From Aurelia coerulea (taxonomy: Eukaryota > Cnidaria > Scyphozoa > Semaeostomeae > Ulmaridae), in NCBI GenBank assembly GCA_039566865.1, contig CM076959.1, positions 7,547,501-7,611,500 on the forward strand: a stretch of 64,000 nucleotides of DNA, written 5' to 3'. Position 1 is the first letter of the stretch, and each line of letters opens with the position of its first letter. The translations under genes were made by a program, and so were the position numbers. A model generated the notes under the pieces. That model had not been told where the DNA came from and searched no databases. It saw nothing but the letters and a program-made list of their open reading frames with translations. Shown here piece after piece: positions 1-10,659 of the stretch.

Positions 1-2
1 CT

Positions 3-275
3 GAAAGTGTCGCAAATAAGATCGTGGATTTGGCAATGGAGGCAAAGAAACGCACGCAGCATGTTGCTGTATCCAGTTTAATCATGAGAACGGATTCACA
101 AGAACTGGATGAAAAGAGAACAAAGGTGAACATTTTACTTGAGAGGTATTTAGATGAGCTACCAGTAGATTTCGTTATGCATAACAACATTCTTAGTAAA
201 CATTTAGATAATTGGGGCCTTCATTTGAACTTTCAAGGGACAAACATTATGACAGAAAATTTTTATCTTATTTAA
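3..275 (+). CDS. Retrotransposon ORF1, C-terminal SGNH/GDSL-hydrolase-like part (partial)
   Basis: The frame is open from the window edge to a TAA at 273-275. The visible part has the C-terminal signature of SGNH-type esterase domains found in CR1-like ORF1 proteins: a central strand (VAVSSLIMR), then an Asn-containing segment (MHNNIL) and a terminal LHLNFQGT block, where the H of LHLN is the position of the catalytic His (family knowledge). The N-terminal Ser/Gly/Asn blocks lie outside the window. Such ORF1 proteins bind element RNA; the role of the esterase is not established. ORF2 lies in the same frame after two stop codons (273-275 and 315-317), so a once-continuous polyprotein is possible. 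Confidence 0.65.
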   Translation, partial: ESVANKIVDLAMEAKKRTQHVAVSSLIMRTDSQELDEKRTKVNILLERYLDELPVDFVMHNNILSKHLDNWGLHLNFQGTNIMTENFYLI

Positions 276-317
276 ATTATGAATGACCATCACTAGACTA
301 CTCGAGTAATGCGTTAG

Positions 318-3300
318 CTGGTTCATTTAGGCAGTTCGGTTGCGGAAACTCCAATTTTAGAGACTTCCATTAAAACTGTTAGCTCTTCGTCTTTGGCAAG
401 TATCGAAAATGAGACTTTTGACATTAGGGAAATTTTCGAGCTGAGAACAAAAAATTCAAACAACCCTTTCATTGGATTTTTAAACATAAATAGTCTTCGA
501 AACAAAATAGTTGATCTGAGATTGATCATGGAAAGGTGCTTGCCTGATATTTTGGTCATAGAGGAAACAAAACTAAACTCAGATTTCAAAACAGAGACTT
601 TTCTAATAAACAACTATCAAAAACCAATTCGACGTGATAGGAATGAATTTGGTGGGGGGATCATGCAATTTGTTAGGAAAGGGGTTATTTGCAACAGAGT
701 CCCTACTTTTGAAAGCCCTTCTCTCGAAATCATATGCTCTGAACTGACAGTTTGTAAAAAGAAGTGGATTATATTTAGCATCTATCGACCTCCAGATGCT
801 GCCAACCTAGAGCTATATTTTAGAGAGCTATCTCTTTCCTTGAACTCTGCTTTGGACAAATACGACAACGTATTGATTATGGGTGATATAAACATTGACA
901 CTCATGATATGCAGCACCCTGGATATATAAAGTTTATTTCCTTCTGTGATGTTTTTGGATTGTCAAATTTGGTGAAGGATAAAACATGTTTCACAAGAGA
1001 TCATAGTTCGTCAATTGACGTTATGCTAACGAATAAACCCAGATGTTTTCAAAATACCTCTGTTTTTGAAACTGGTCTCAGTGACTTTCATGGTCTTGTC
1101 TTAACTTTGATGAAAATACATATACCTCGCCTGAAACCAAAGATTGTTAAATACCGCAGCTACAAGAAATTTGACTCTGAAAAATTTTTGCAAGATGTAA
1201 AAAATACGAACTTTAAAGCTGATGTTAACGATGTGAATTTGTCCTATAGAAATCTCTCATCAGCTTTCCGAAAACTTGTAGATAAACATGCTCCTTTGAA
1301 AACTAAGGTTCAGAGAGGAAATACTGCCCCTTTCATGAATCAACAATTACAAAAGGCAATATATACTAGATCAAGGCTCAAAAAAAGACTTAATAAAAAC
1401 CCTACCACAGAAAATAGAAATAAGTTCAAAAAGCAGCGTAATAAATGTGTTTCTCTAAGAAAGAAAGCTATGAAAAACCATTTTAAAGAGGCAACAAGTA
1501 ATGGTACACTGTCTAATAAAGAATTTTGGGATCTTGTTAAACCCTTTCTTTCAAATAAAGGGGGACTTATGAGTAGCGATATTTCTCTTGTGAAAGATGA
1601 TACCGTTATAACAGATGACCGGGAATTGACAGAGATTTTCAATGATCATTATGTAAATATAGTAGAGAAATCTAGCGGCAAGAAGCCTAGTAGCCTTGCT
1701 AAAGATACAGGAATCATTGATGACCGCCAAATTGTTCGATTAATTCTCGACAAATATAAGAACCACCCCAGCGTCCTAGCTATCATTCAAAACCCAGAAC
1801 AATCGTTAAACACCTTCACTTTTCATGAAATAAGCAACCAAGAGGTTAAGAAATTATTAAAATCCCTAGATGGGAGAAAATCTACTGGTGAGGATCAAAT
1901 ACCCCCGAAGCTTGTATCTCTTGCTTCTAACGAACTCACAGTCGCACTAACCATGGCAATAAACTATAGCATTCGCAACTCAAGTTTCCCAGATGATGCA
2001 AAAAAGGCGGCGGTCTGTCCTTTAGATAAGGGTGAGCCAAATCGCACAGTAGAAAGGAATTTCCGCCCAGTTAGTGTTCTTAATACCTTTTCAAAGATAT
2101 TCGAAAAAGTCCTAAAGCAACAATTGATTCAACATCTAGACAACACGCTTTCTGTTTTCATTGCGGCCTATAGACGAGCATACGGCACCCAACATGTCTT
2201 AATACGTCTGATAGAAGATTGGAGGTCTAACCTCGACAACGACTATCTTGTAGGTGCTATCCTAATGGATCTTTCAAAAGCCTTTGACTGCATTCCACAT
2301 GATTTGCTTATTGCAAAATTACATCCATATGGATTCGAAGAAGACGCGCTTGTTCTCACCTACTCTTATCTCAAACGACGGAAACAAAGTGTACGGATAA
2401 ATAATACGTACAGTTCTTTCCAAGAGGTGATATCTGGTGTACCCCAAGGATCTGTCCTGGGCCCAATCCTTTTTAATTTTTATATAAATGATTTATTTCT
2501 GTTCATAAAACAGGCAACTCTCTACAATTATGCTGACGACAATACGCTTACTTATTTTTCGAAAAGCATGCCTGATCTTGTAAATATTTTGGAAAAGGAA
2601 ACAGGAATTGCTTTATTCTGGCTAGAGCAAAATGAAATGATTGCCAATCCTGAAAAATTCCATGCTCTATTGCTCAGAAAAAATCAAACAAACACGTGAT
2701 CAGAATGTGATCAAATCTGAGGAGACTGTCAAACTTTTGGGAGTCACTTTGGATTATAAACTGGATTTCGACCCGCATATTTCTAATCTTTGCAAAAAAG
2801 CTGCATCACAATTGAATGTTCTTAAAAGGTTAAAGATGTTTATTGGCTTTAAAGAGAAAAAGATCCTAGTTCAGAGTTTTGTATGTTCAAATTTCGATTA
2901 TTGCCCCTTGGTGTGGTATTTCTCATCTTCCAAGTCATTACAGAAAATTGAAAAGTTACAAGAACGTGCCCTAAGGTTTCTCTATAACGATCATACAAGT
3001 TCATATAATGATTTGCTTTCAAAATCTAGTAAATGCACGATGCAGGTTGCGCGCCAAAGACTCCTTTGCATTGAAATATTCAAAACTCTGAATCATTTGA
3101 ATCCACCATTTATGCAGAGAATTTTTGAATTACGCTCTTCAAATTATTCGTTAAGAAATCCAAATAATTTAGCCCATTTCAGACCTAGTCAAACAACATT
3201 TGGGTCTAAAAGTCTCAAGTCTATCGGGCCACAGATTTGGAATGGCTTACCAAACGAAATAAAATCAGCAGAAAATTTCAAAAGTTTTAAGGCTTTAATA

Positions 3301-3357
3301 AAACAATGGGATGGTCCGAATTGCAAATGTAGTGCCTGCAAGTGCCAACCAGTTTAG
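318..3357 (+). pseudogene. Retrotransposon ORF2: APE endonuclease + reverse transcriptase, frameshifted
   Basis: The frame is open from just after a TAG at 315-317. The N-terminal exonuclease-endonuclease-phosphatase domain shows GFLNINSLRNK, the catalytic ETKLN block, MGDINID and SDFHGL. The RT domain shows NFRPVSVLN, LMDLSKAFDCIPHD, SGVPQGSVLGP and the catalytic YADD. The first frame stops at 2699; the rest of the RT and thumb region continues in another frame (2641-3357), which carries VKLLGVTLD and the C-terminal PQIWNGLP-type block. A single frameshift within about 2670-2698 explains the break. The protein would nick target DNA and prime reverse transcription. No other in-frame stops are seen, so the lesion may be recent, or a base-call error. 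Confidence 0.88.
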
Positions 3358-3505
3358 AGTCTTAGTTATAAACGTAAGAAAAAAAAGTTTGTTTTTATTT
3401 TATTATTAGTTATGTAAATTCGATTTAGATTAGTTAACTTGTATATATTATTAAATAGTGTATATATTGTTAGCTACGTGTATATAATCGAATTAAAATA
3501 ATGCT

Positions 3506-3526
3506 ACACACACACACACACACACA
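3506..3526. repeat. (CA)n microsatellite at retrotransposon 3' end
   Basis: A pure dinucleotide run of about 21 bases directly follows the AT-rich 3' UTR. It probably forms, or grew from, the simple-repeat tail used by CR1/L2-like elements instead of poly(A). Confidence 0.8.
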
Positions 3527-3537
3527 TAGTGCACCTG

Positions 3538-4508
3538 CAAAAGAGCCAAGCACGAATGAGCAATTTTAAGGATCATATCCATGGATAATTTTCCCTTGGG
3601 TATATTTGATTTCTTGTTTCGTAATAATTCGAAGAAAGATTAAACAAAATGCATTTCATTAAAGTCATGAAGATTGCAAGAACTAATTCATTTTTCACAC
3701 CCAAGCAAACTATTTCGCGTATTACTTTCTTTTATGAGACAGATGCAATGTTAACTTTTCGAAACTTTTAAAGCATAAAAAAAGATTTCTTTTCAGGACA
3801 AAATTTATGAATTTGATTGAATTTCTATTCAAATATTTTCCTCAGCATGAGGCTTTATTCTCTTATTACACGATAATTCAGGAGATTCCCCAGAATAGCG
3901 CGTTTGCAGTTTAGGCCAAAACCCAAAAGCTCTGGTTTGGAGGTTCAGGCAAATTTCAACTTTGAAGATTAATATTCCCATTCTCCATTCACCAATATCA
4001 ACAAACAAGGTATCTATCTTCAAGTTAGCTATCGAGGATTATAAAAAGAATCATTATTGATTGATTGGACTGAAATTCTTGTCGCTAGTCCCGATCAAAT
4101 CCGTTGCGTTTTTTTTGGGACACCCGGTACTTTACGAAGAAACCGTCAAATGTTCACATAAAATCATGATATCCCGTTTGTAAATTGCAAATATTTTGGT
4201 ATCCCAACTGGATCAACTTGATGGACTGCCTGCCCGGGTGTGTTTGCCGATAGAGTCCCAGTTGTAATTGCATTCCAGGATAGGTATAGGTATGTACATG
4301 GCGCACATTTTTCTGAGACAGGTTGATAATTTTCTGGACAAGCCGAGAGAACTGGGTGCCTAATGAATCGCCTGTATCAGGCCCGTCTAGTGTCTCCTGA
4401 CATTTTGTTCCAGAACAGGCCCTGCTCTGAAATTTCTCCTTTAGCATGAACAAACCATTGTTTCCCTCCAAGGTAAACCCCTGCAAAAAGCGTTTACAAA
4501 AGCAGTAC
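3538..4508. other. Gene-poor AT-rich spacer with decayed repeat ends
   Basis: No supportable gene. The stretch holds diffuse AT-rich DNA and one recognisable DNA-transposon-like end (TGGGACACCCGGTA, finishing at about 4128) without a visible partner. Minus-strand frames at 3829-4023 and 4154-4564 are repeat-like and show no domain. The stretch may be an intron or 3' region of the minus-strand gene whose exon ends at 4509. Confidence 0.5.
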
Positions 4509-4688
4509 CTGTTGTAAAGAGCAACAGTTCTTCGCATTTCCATCTCCACAGTATAACTCCCCAACTATCCTACAGAAGCCACATATTGTCTCGTTTAGAT
4601 CTCGAACTGTCATTGCTTCAAACGCATAAAACCCGTTATACAGCAGTTTGCTGATGTACTCGAGTTCGACATCTTCTGGTCTTTGGCA
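4509..4688 (-). CDS. Internal exon, zinc-finger/SWIM-like gene (exon 3 recognised)
   Basis: This is a 60-codon exon read from splice signals rather than from a Met-to-stop frame. On the minus strand an acceptor (TTCAATAG) opens it at 4688 and a GTACTG donor closes it after 4509, both in phase 0. The upstream exon at 6612-6748 also ends in phase 0. The translation is clean and contains ISKLLYNGFYAFEAMTVRD followed by Cys-rich ICGFC and CCSLQ. The 'LYxGxxAFEALT...C' block is one I associate with large cnidarian proteins of HMGXB3-like/KDZ-transposase-like type; this is memory-based and unsearched. The following exon was not found: the DNA below 4509 is repeats and then the retrotransposon at 1-3537, so the gene may be truncated. 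Confidence 0.6.
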
Positions 4689-5293
4689 CTATTGAATGAA
4701 GTGAATATATTGAAGATTTATGATTCAAGATTTCTTCTCAGAAAAAGCACATCGAATTTGATGGCCGTACACAATTTATCCTCCCAAACTCTTTGTGCAT
4801 CTAAATTTCAGTTCATTAACGCAGGTCTAACAGAGAAGGGGACACTTGTATCAATGGCAGAACATTCTGGTGTTACATTTCATTTCATTTTAAAAGATTG
4901 CTGCCATACAAGAGCATCTTCTTTTTTAACAACAACACGAACAAAGAACAAATGATCTATCTACTAACAACTATGACTTTTCACGTATTATACGATCGCG
5001 GAAGGTGGCAAGGCAATCCCTTTAATCAGGCCAAAGTTATCATTTCACATCATGAATATAAATTTCTCATGAAGCGCTGTTCCTGAAAAAGTAGCAAAAG
5101 TTCATCACAGGGTTCATTATATGCATGGCATGTTAATAAAGAATGTTCTTCGTTCTCAATACAATCCAGATTGCATCGCCGACAGATCCTATCCTTTTCT
5201 GGCATGTATCTACCAACTCCTATTTCTAGCTTATGTTACATTACTGCAAGCTCTCATTTGGTAGGAATGTTTTCTTGAGGCACGTTTTGGACC

Positions 5294-6503
5294 CCCGGGG
5301 GGTCACTTCTATAGTTTCCTATAGTATCATGCTCGTACAAAGGTTTAACATATGCACCCTAAACGCTGACCTGTTTTAGCGAAATACATACCCTAATCGC
5401 GGAAAATTTTCTTCAGAACACACCGTTTCCCGCGTCTAAATAGAGCTTCTCAATTTCAGGTAGCCTAATCGCTGAGAAGCCAGTTATTGAATTTGCTAAT
5501 ATTGCCGGTGTGATTTCAAGAGGAGTACCCTGGGTACCAGACTCTCTAAAATATAATTTTATAGATGCTACCACAGTGGCTTGGACAAGGTAAATTAAGT
5601 GGGGGGTATTGAAATGAGAGGGTCTGGCGGCGAAGCCCTCAGGAAATTTTTGGGACACGCCCTTTACTTTGGCTGAGAATGCATCTCCTAATATCATGCT
5701 TACCGATAGCGACAAGGTAACTTTGATAGTTTTGTAACAGCTGTCCAATATAAGTAGAGCACGAGGAAAATTCTTGTAGAAACATTTTTTACTTTGGCTT
5801 AGAAAGCATCTCCCAACATCATGCTTGCCATTAGTGGCAAGAAAACCTTTGTAGTTTTGTGACATTTATCATATACATCGGAGCACGAGGAAAATTTTTG
5901 AAGATGAGTATTTTGAAGATGAAGATGCATCCTTTACTTTGGCATAGAATGCATCCCCTGATTCCATTTTTGCCAGTGCTAAAATGGAAGCTTTGACATT
6001 TATCAGAAAATTCTTACCCAACTTATGCCAAGCCATTTTCTCTTCGGTTTTAAAGGAATCTCGAGAACCATCTTTCGAAAAAAATGGTGGGGCAATGACC
6101 CCAATACCTATACCCCCATGGCCATGCCACTGTACTGCCATGATGTTAATAATGTTAAAATGATGTTACAGATGCTATTTCACAGAGTCTGGTACTGGTA
6201 CCCAGTGTAGAAGAGGAAGAAACCGCTCCCGAATCCCTACCCCATCTTGTGCTGGTCTGCCTTTTTAAGTTCTTTGACTCGTTACAAATTCTATTTTAGA
6301 AATTTTGATTAGAGTATCATTGCACAGGAGTTTAGGAACTTATCAAATGCAAAATAAGACACCCTTCTTTGAAATTATGGTCGATTTGGCACCCCTAAAC
6401 ACGGGCCCGCGCGGGCCCGTGCCTACTTTGAAGAAAGCCACCCTTTCCCGCGTTTTTTTGTACGCGCATGATAACACATCAGGTACCAAGTGGCCCCCCC
6501 GGG
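5294..6503. mobile_element. hAT-like non-autonomous DNA element, 1.2 kb, perfect 8-bp TSD
   Basis: The ends are inverted (CCCGGGGGGTCACTT left; AAGTGGCCCCCCCGGG right). They are flanked by an identical 8-bp duplication, TTTGGACC, at 5286-5293 and 6504-6511. Eight-bp duplications are typical of hAT elements. No transposase frame is present, so it depends on a helper in trans. It sits in the intron between the exons at 4509-4688 and 6612-6748. Its end sequence resembles that of the element at 9582-10026. Confidence 0.75.
5670..6020. repeat. Degenerate tandem repeat, about 115-150 bp units
   Basis: Three diverged units start near 5670, 5788 and 5932. Each begins with a TTTACTTTGGC..AGAATGCATC..-type block followed by a CAT-rich block, and the first two end in a GAGCACGAGGAAAATT block. 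They lie inside the hAT-like element at 5294-6503. Minus-strand frames 5413-5865 and 5869-6141 read through them (GDAFSAKVK-like repeats) but show no known domain. I treat them as repeat DNA, not genes. Confidence 0.55.
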
Positions 6504-6611
6504 TTTGGACCAAATTTATGCTCGCAACTAGCTTGTGATGAGGCCCCGATGAGGCTAAGAATTTGCAGTCCCAATGATATCAAGTACGTGTAGAAACGAA
6601 ATGCTATTTAC

Positions 6612-6748
6612 CTCGGTGACTTTCTGAAGGGATTGTCGAATAGTGGCATTGATCATGTTAGTCACTGGGAATCCTTCTTTCAACCCTTCTCGCCAGCCAA
6701 CCAAGAAGTCTATTGCAACAAGCACTTTATTGCAGACGTTGAAGAGAC
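6612..6748 (-). CDS. Internal exon, zinc-finger/SWIM-like gene (exon 2 recognised)
   Basis: An acceptor (TTTTTATTTCAG) on the minus strand opens the exon at 6748 and a GAG|GTAAAT donor closes it at 6612. Read with one nucleotide supplied by the preceding exon, it is a clean 45-codon frame: GLFNVCNKVLVAIDFL, then GWREGLKEGFPV and a TIRQSLQKV tail. The 'GLFNVxxKxLV...L..R....G.P' signature matches what I recall of cnidarian HMGXB3-like proteins. The exon at 7751-8869 ends in phase 0 but this one needs phase 1. Either a small exon lies between them (6749-7750, not found) or the gene is decaying. Confidence 0.6.
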
Positions 6749-7750
6749 CTGAAATAAAAACAATTCTTTGACTTGCATACGATCTTCGACGACTTTCGAT
6801 ACCTTTGGATCTGGAACCCAGGGCGTTGGCCTGGTACCCAGAGTAGACCTTCTAATGCTTTCTAAGGATGCCGTGCTGTGTCCGTCAGCCTATTCAATCA
6901 GTCACAGAACTGTAATATGGGGGGGGGGGCAACTCTACCCCCCTCCACTTCAAAGTCAATGTTTCAATTCATCTAAATCTGTTAGAAAATGTCTCAGAAA
7001 GGGTTTGGCAGTTATCTTTAAAAGAATTAAAATGAAAATGAAATCTTGATAGAGTTTTAAAAATAGATGAGTCTTTTTGCGATGTTAAAAGAGAATTTCC
7101 TGAATATGAAAGGTGTGGTCCTGACAATTCTCCCAGGGGCTACGCCCGCAAACCCCCTTCAAATTTTTTGTTTCCCCGTCGAAATTTTTTAAAGTTCCAT
7201 CATAGATGATTGCCGAAATTGTTCCTGTCCCCGTCATGATGATTAAATTATGTCAGCACTCAGAAGATCTTTAATTACAACAGGAAGACTTGAGAACAAT
7301 ACACCTCTTCAATATAGCAGCCTCGTTTTGGACATGTATCAAAATTTCTTTCTATTGTTCATATGAAAATGTCAAGCCCAGATTCGGATTTAGCACCCAA
7401 ACTTTAGTCTACTTTCGTGTTTTTGAACTTCTGGCGATTGTGATGTTGATTTTATGACGATATAAAGTTTAAAAACTTATAAGGGATTGGACCGTGAAAA
7501 GTCGTTCAGGGTAATACTTTACACCAAATCCCTTATAGGTTTTCAAACTTTGCATCGCCATAAAATCAAATTATTACCGATAGCAACATAAACATTTGCA
7601 GTTAGACTAAAGTTTGAGTGCTAAATCCGAATTCGGCCTCAAAAATTTCGTATCAAAGAATTTTGAATATTTTCCAAAACGAGGCTGTATATTGAAGTGG
7701 TGTACAGAGGGAAACAAAGAATTATTCCATTTCACTGGTGGTCAACTCAC
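6749..7750. other. Intronic stretch with foldback element
   Basis: This lies between the recognised exons of the minus-strand gene. It holds short G-runs, a repeat scrap with paired GGTACCCAG-type motifs around 6815-6840, and the palindromic element at 7300-7704. A small phase-adjusting exon may be hidden here; I could not identify one. Confidence 0.5.
7300..7704. mobile_element. Foldback (long inverted-repeat) element, about 405 bp
   Basis: The two halves are imperfect reverse complements around a centre near 7503. The outer arms pair TACACCTCTTCAATATAGCAG with its complement ending at 7704, and the inner arms pair AACTTATAAGGGATTGG with CCAAATCCCTTATAGG. There is no coding capacity. The structure is typical of foldback MITEs. 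It lies in the first intron of the minus-strand zinc-finger gene. No target-site duplication was resolved. Confidence 0.65.
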
Positions 7751-8869
7751 CTTTCTGATAAGGAAAACATTACATATTGCTTTGCACTTTGCATTGCTAC
7801 ATTTCTTTGTTCTTATTGCAATCTTATGGAAAGGATCTTTGTTGGTGAGGAGGTATTGATCTTCATTCTTTTTAAAACCATTAGGAATTGTAGCGCTACA
7901 AAGCACAGCTCCACAAAGATTGCATTGTTCTTCCTCTGGAATAAAGCAATAGCCGTCACAGGCAGATAACTGGTTAGGCAATTGCAGTATATCCTCTGGG
8001 ATTTCCAATGGTATTTTGCGTGTCAATTGCACCTTCAATGTAGATGCCCGAGAGATACCAAGGCCCTCCAGGTCGGATTTCAAGGTTGTTTTTGGCTTTT
8101 CAAGTTCCAGTTCGACTGATTTGGAAAGGGAAAAATCCGTATTGTCTGCTTTCTCAACTACGATCCTTGCTAGAATAACGTAGTGCAAATGTATGCATAG
8201 TGTTCTTCTCTTGACTTGCTTTGTCTGTCTTTTTTTGCCTTTGCACTCCTTGCTCAAGCACAACAGATTCGTCGGTTGGGATTCGTCTACCCTTACATGA
8301 ACGTAAGAAATGGGCTGACTTGCTGAAGGCTTACATCGAACCGCGTAGTTCTTCGGCGAAATTTTGACAACCGTTGGCTCGTGGAGTTTTTGACTTACGA
8401 ACATGTCCTTGCGGACTTTCTCGGCAATGGGAAAAGCCATTATCTCTTCCTCGCAAAATGACTTTCTGTAAATTGGTTCAGAGCAATTTTCTGCCAATTT
8501 GAGATGCTCGCATGAAAATTCCGCAAGATTTGAACTTGCAGCGTAAACTCCACGTAAGTTCAAGCACTTTTTGTGGTAGCACAGACGTTTCTCTGCAACG
8601 ATGCTGTTCAGCGCAAATACACGAGTATCTCTCGTAGATGTTGTAATGGAAAGAAGCTCTACTTCTCTATTGTCGTTGTGGTTTATGCGAACGCACCTGA
8701 AGTCGTTAAGTTTCTGTTTCTTTTCGGCTGCTTTGTATTTCCCACCAAGGTTTGTCTGACATTTAGTACATTTCTCTTGTTTCCAGCGAGAAGAAAATGT
8801 TTCTGAACAAAGAGGACACACCACTAAACCCCGTTTTGTGGGCTTACTCTTTGGTAATTTACTAGCCAT
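7751..8869 (-). CDS. First coding exon of a zinc-ribbon/SWIM-like cnidarian protein
   Basis: The exon has 373 codons from ATG at 8869. The open frame stops two codons after a strong donor (AAG|GTGAGT, exon end 7751), so the stop is intronic and the protein continues. Visible features are an N-terminal CxxC pair (C18/C21 and C34/C37, zinc-ribbon-like), a SWIM-like C204-x4-C209...C225-x-H227, and a second cysteine set (C316/C319 and C357/C362). Lysine-rich stretches suggest nuclear location. The family is probably the HMGXB3-like/KDZ-transposase-like group abundant in cnidarians; this is recognition from memory and unsearched. Later exons lie at 6612-6748 and 4509-4688. It may be a host gene or a domesticated or active transposon protein. 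Confidence 0.7.
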
Positions 8870-8997
8870 TTTTTGTGCTCACACCATCTGTCCAGTCTAG
8901 CACATTCACGGTTGATATATGAACTGAGCGGAGATATGGTTCAAATATAAAAATCAATGCCAGGGAAATCTTTTCAAATGAACCGAAATGTTGGTGA

Positions 8998-9066
8998 AGC
9001 GATCCTGGTCACACAAGTCACGCAAGCGATATTGGTCACGCAAGCGATACTGGTCACGCAAGCGAT
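8998..9066. repeat. 18-bp tandem repeat, about 3.5 copies
   Basis: The unit GCGATAYTGGTCACGCAA repeats in tandem with one diverged copy at the left. It lies about 130 bp upstream of the minus-strand ATG at 8869, in the presumptive 5' flank of that gene. A regulatory role is possible but untested. Confidence 0.8.
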
Positions 9067-9573
9067 GGATTTCCAAGAATTTGAGCCAGTGCTTGAAGTT
9101 TCTTTAAATTAACAGATTTTGAGTCCTTACATAATAATCTTCATGTTTTCCTGTACGTTCGTAACTGTTTCAAATCCAAGTTTTTTAAGCTAAGTGTTTA
9201 CACATCACATCACTCTCATGTTATTGAATTCATTACGCTAAAGAAGTTGCTTTCGTTGTACTTGGCAGTGTGGCAGTGTAGAAATTGTCGTTGCGAATCC
9301 CTGATTTAAATCTCTGAATCCGTTCCAGAAAGAAGCAAAAATCTTGAACAATCACTTAAATTGGACGCCTAGCATGTAAATAACGCATAGCATTATGTCA
9401 AGACTTAAAACAGTTTCACTGAAGGGAGGATAGCGGATTTCGGACATCAAATAATTCAATTTTTTGGAAGCATGAATAAAGGTCCGATATGAATGTTATT
9501 TGGATATTGACATTTCATTTATATATATCTGTATACAAACATCAATTGTTTACCTCATAATCGCATCATGTGT
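9067..9573. other. AT-rich spacer, nothing recognised
   Basis: No open frame, repeat or RNA gene that I can support. Confidence 0.5.
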
Positions 9574-9581
9574 ATATTACC

Positions 9582-10026
9582 CCCAGGGGGGTACTCAGGT
9601 ATATTTAGGATAGGGGTCCTCAGGCTGGGGTGCAACGCATCAACCCAAAAAAATATTTTTTGGCATGAAAACAGACCCAAAAAATAATTTTTCCGACCAT
9701 ACATACCCAAAAGTTATGAAGTCAGTATATATAAAATCTGCAGAAAAGTGCCGCAACTGATTAGATCTCTCATAATGTATTTGGACATCTAAGTTTTTTT
9801 ATATCATAATGTTACGTGATTCTAATTTTGCTTGTAAATTATATTTTTCGCAATCTTTTTACTTCTTCTCATATTTGAGACCCAAAAAAGTAAGCCAAAA
9901 TTTCAGGAACCCAAAAAAATAACTGTACAAATGATTGACCCAAAAAAATAATCCTTGCCCAACTTTTAGACCCAAAAAAGTAACCTGAGCACCCCTATCC
10001 TTAATATATCAGAGTGCCCCCCTAGG
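9582..10026. mobile_element. hAT-like non-autonomous element, 445 bp, perfect 8-bp TSD
   Basis: Inverted ends (CCCAGGGGGGTACTC left; GAGTGCCCCCCTAGG right) are flanked by identical ATATTACC at 9574-9581 and 10027-10034. The pairing continues inward (AGGATAGGGGT against ACCCCTATCCT). The interior repeats the motif ACCCAAAAAARTAA at least six times (for example near 9643, 9673, 9889, 9907, 9937 and 9970). It is non-coding. Confidence 0.8.
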
Positions 10027-10149
10027 ATATTACCATTGGAGAAAAATATAATTAAAATAAATGTTAAATAGAAGGAACCCTAATACCGACCCTTGTTGCA
10101 CACCTAAGTTAGCTTCTTTCCACGTGCCATTAGTTTTGCCAAAGGAACC

Positions 10150-10495
10150 ATTAGTTTTCCTAGTTTGGAGTCTCGCCTACCACATTTATATCAACCCAGT
10201 GTTCTTGTTACAAAAAAAGATTATGAGAAAAAATTCAACTGCACCTTCTACACCTCTCTCTTCTCTAACTTAGAGATACTAAAGCTGCATGATGGTTTTC
10301 AGTTTAAATTGCTTAGTTGTGTATATGATTGTATTAGTCTCTTCTTCTTGTTTTCACTCTTTCTTTGAATTAGTAGAATCTATGCATCAACATGGTACAT
10401 GGAAAGTCACCAAAAATGATCCTTTCCTGACACATAGAAATACCCTGCAATGTGGTTTTGGTCAGTGCGTTACATTTGACATCTTTCTTGACTGA
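10150..10495 (+). pseudogene. Reverse-transcriptase C-terminal fragment, multiply frameshifted
   Basis: Three short frames in sequence match the C-terminal part of the PHD-type retrotransposon ORF2 found elsewhere in this window (33,781-35,838 minus and 59,620-62,928 plus). The shared blocks are VWSLAYHIYINPVFLLQKK, then a LFSNLEILKLHDGFQFKLL block, then SMHQHGTW...PFLTHRNTLQ. At least two frameshifts separate them. It is a dead remnant of that family, plus strand. Confidence 0.7.
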
Positions 10496-10659
10496 GAAAC
10501 TTATGAATGATCAGTCCTAGTAATTTAAATCAAAGAGGAAGGCTTTGAGCTTTCGGTGAAACATAACACGAGATGGTGATTTTTTATATCCACAGGAATG
10601 TCATGCCAGAACTCCCAGAACTCAGCTCCTGCATAGTAACGCACTTCTCGTAACAGGCC

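Larger units (their letters stand above)
1..3537 (+). mobile_element. Non-LTR retrotransposon, 5' end outside window, decayed
   Basis: This is an APE-type non-LTR retrotransposon. The end of an SGNH-hydrolase-like ORF1 (3-275) is followed by an endonuclease/reverse-transcriptase ORF2 (318-3357), an AT-rich 3' UTR and a CA-repeat tail at 3506-3526. Elements combining an esterase ORF1 with an APE-RT ORF2 are known in the CR1/L2 group of animals. The copy is dead because ORF2 is frameshifted. The 5' end lies left of the window, so total length and any target-site duplication cannot be judged. The 3' boundary is set at the end of the CA run and is approximate. Confidence 0.85.

Noticed and set aside
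4105..4130. Right end of a mariner-like element (TGGGACACCCGGTA)
   Set aside because: No matching left end found within the window; boundary cannot be supported.
4154..4564. 136-aa minus-strand frame
   Set aside because: It overlaps the supported exon at 4509-4688 in a different frame and is otherwise repeat-like with no domain.
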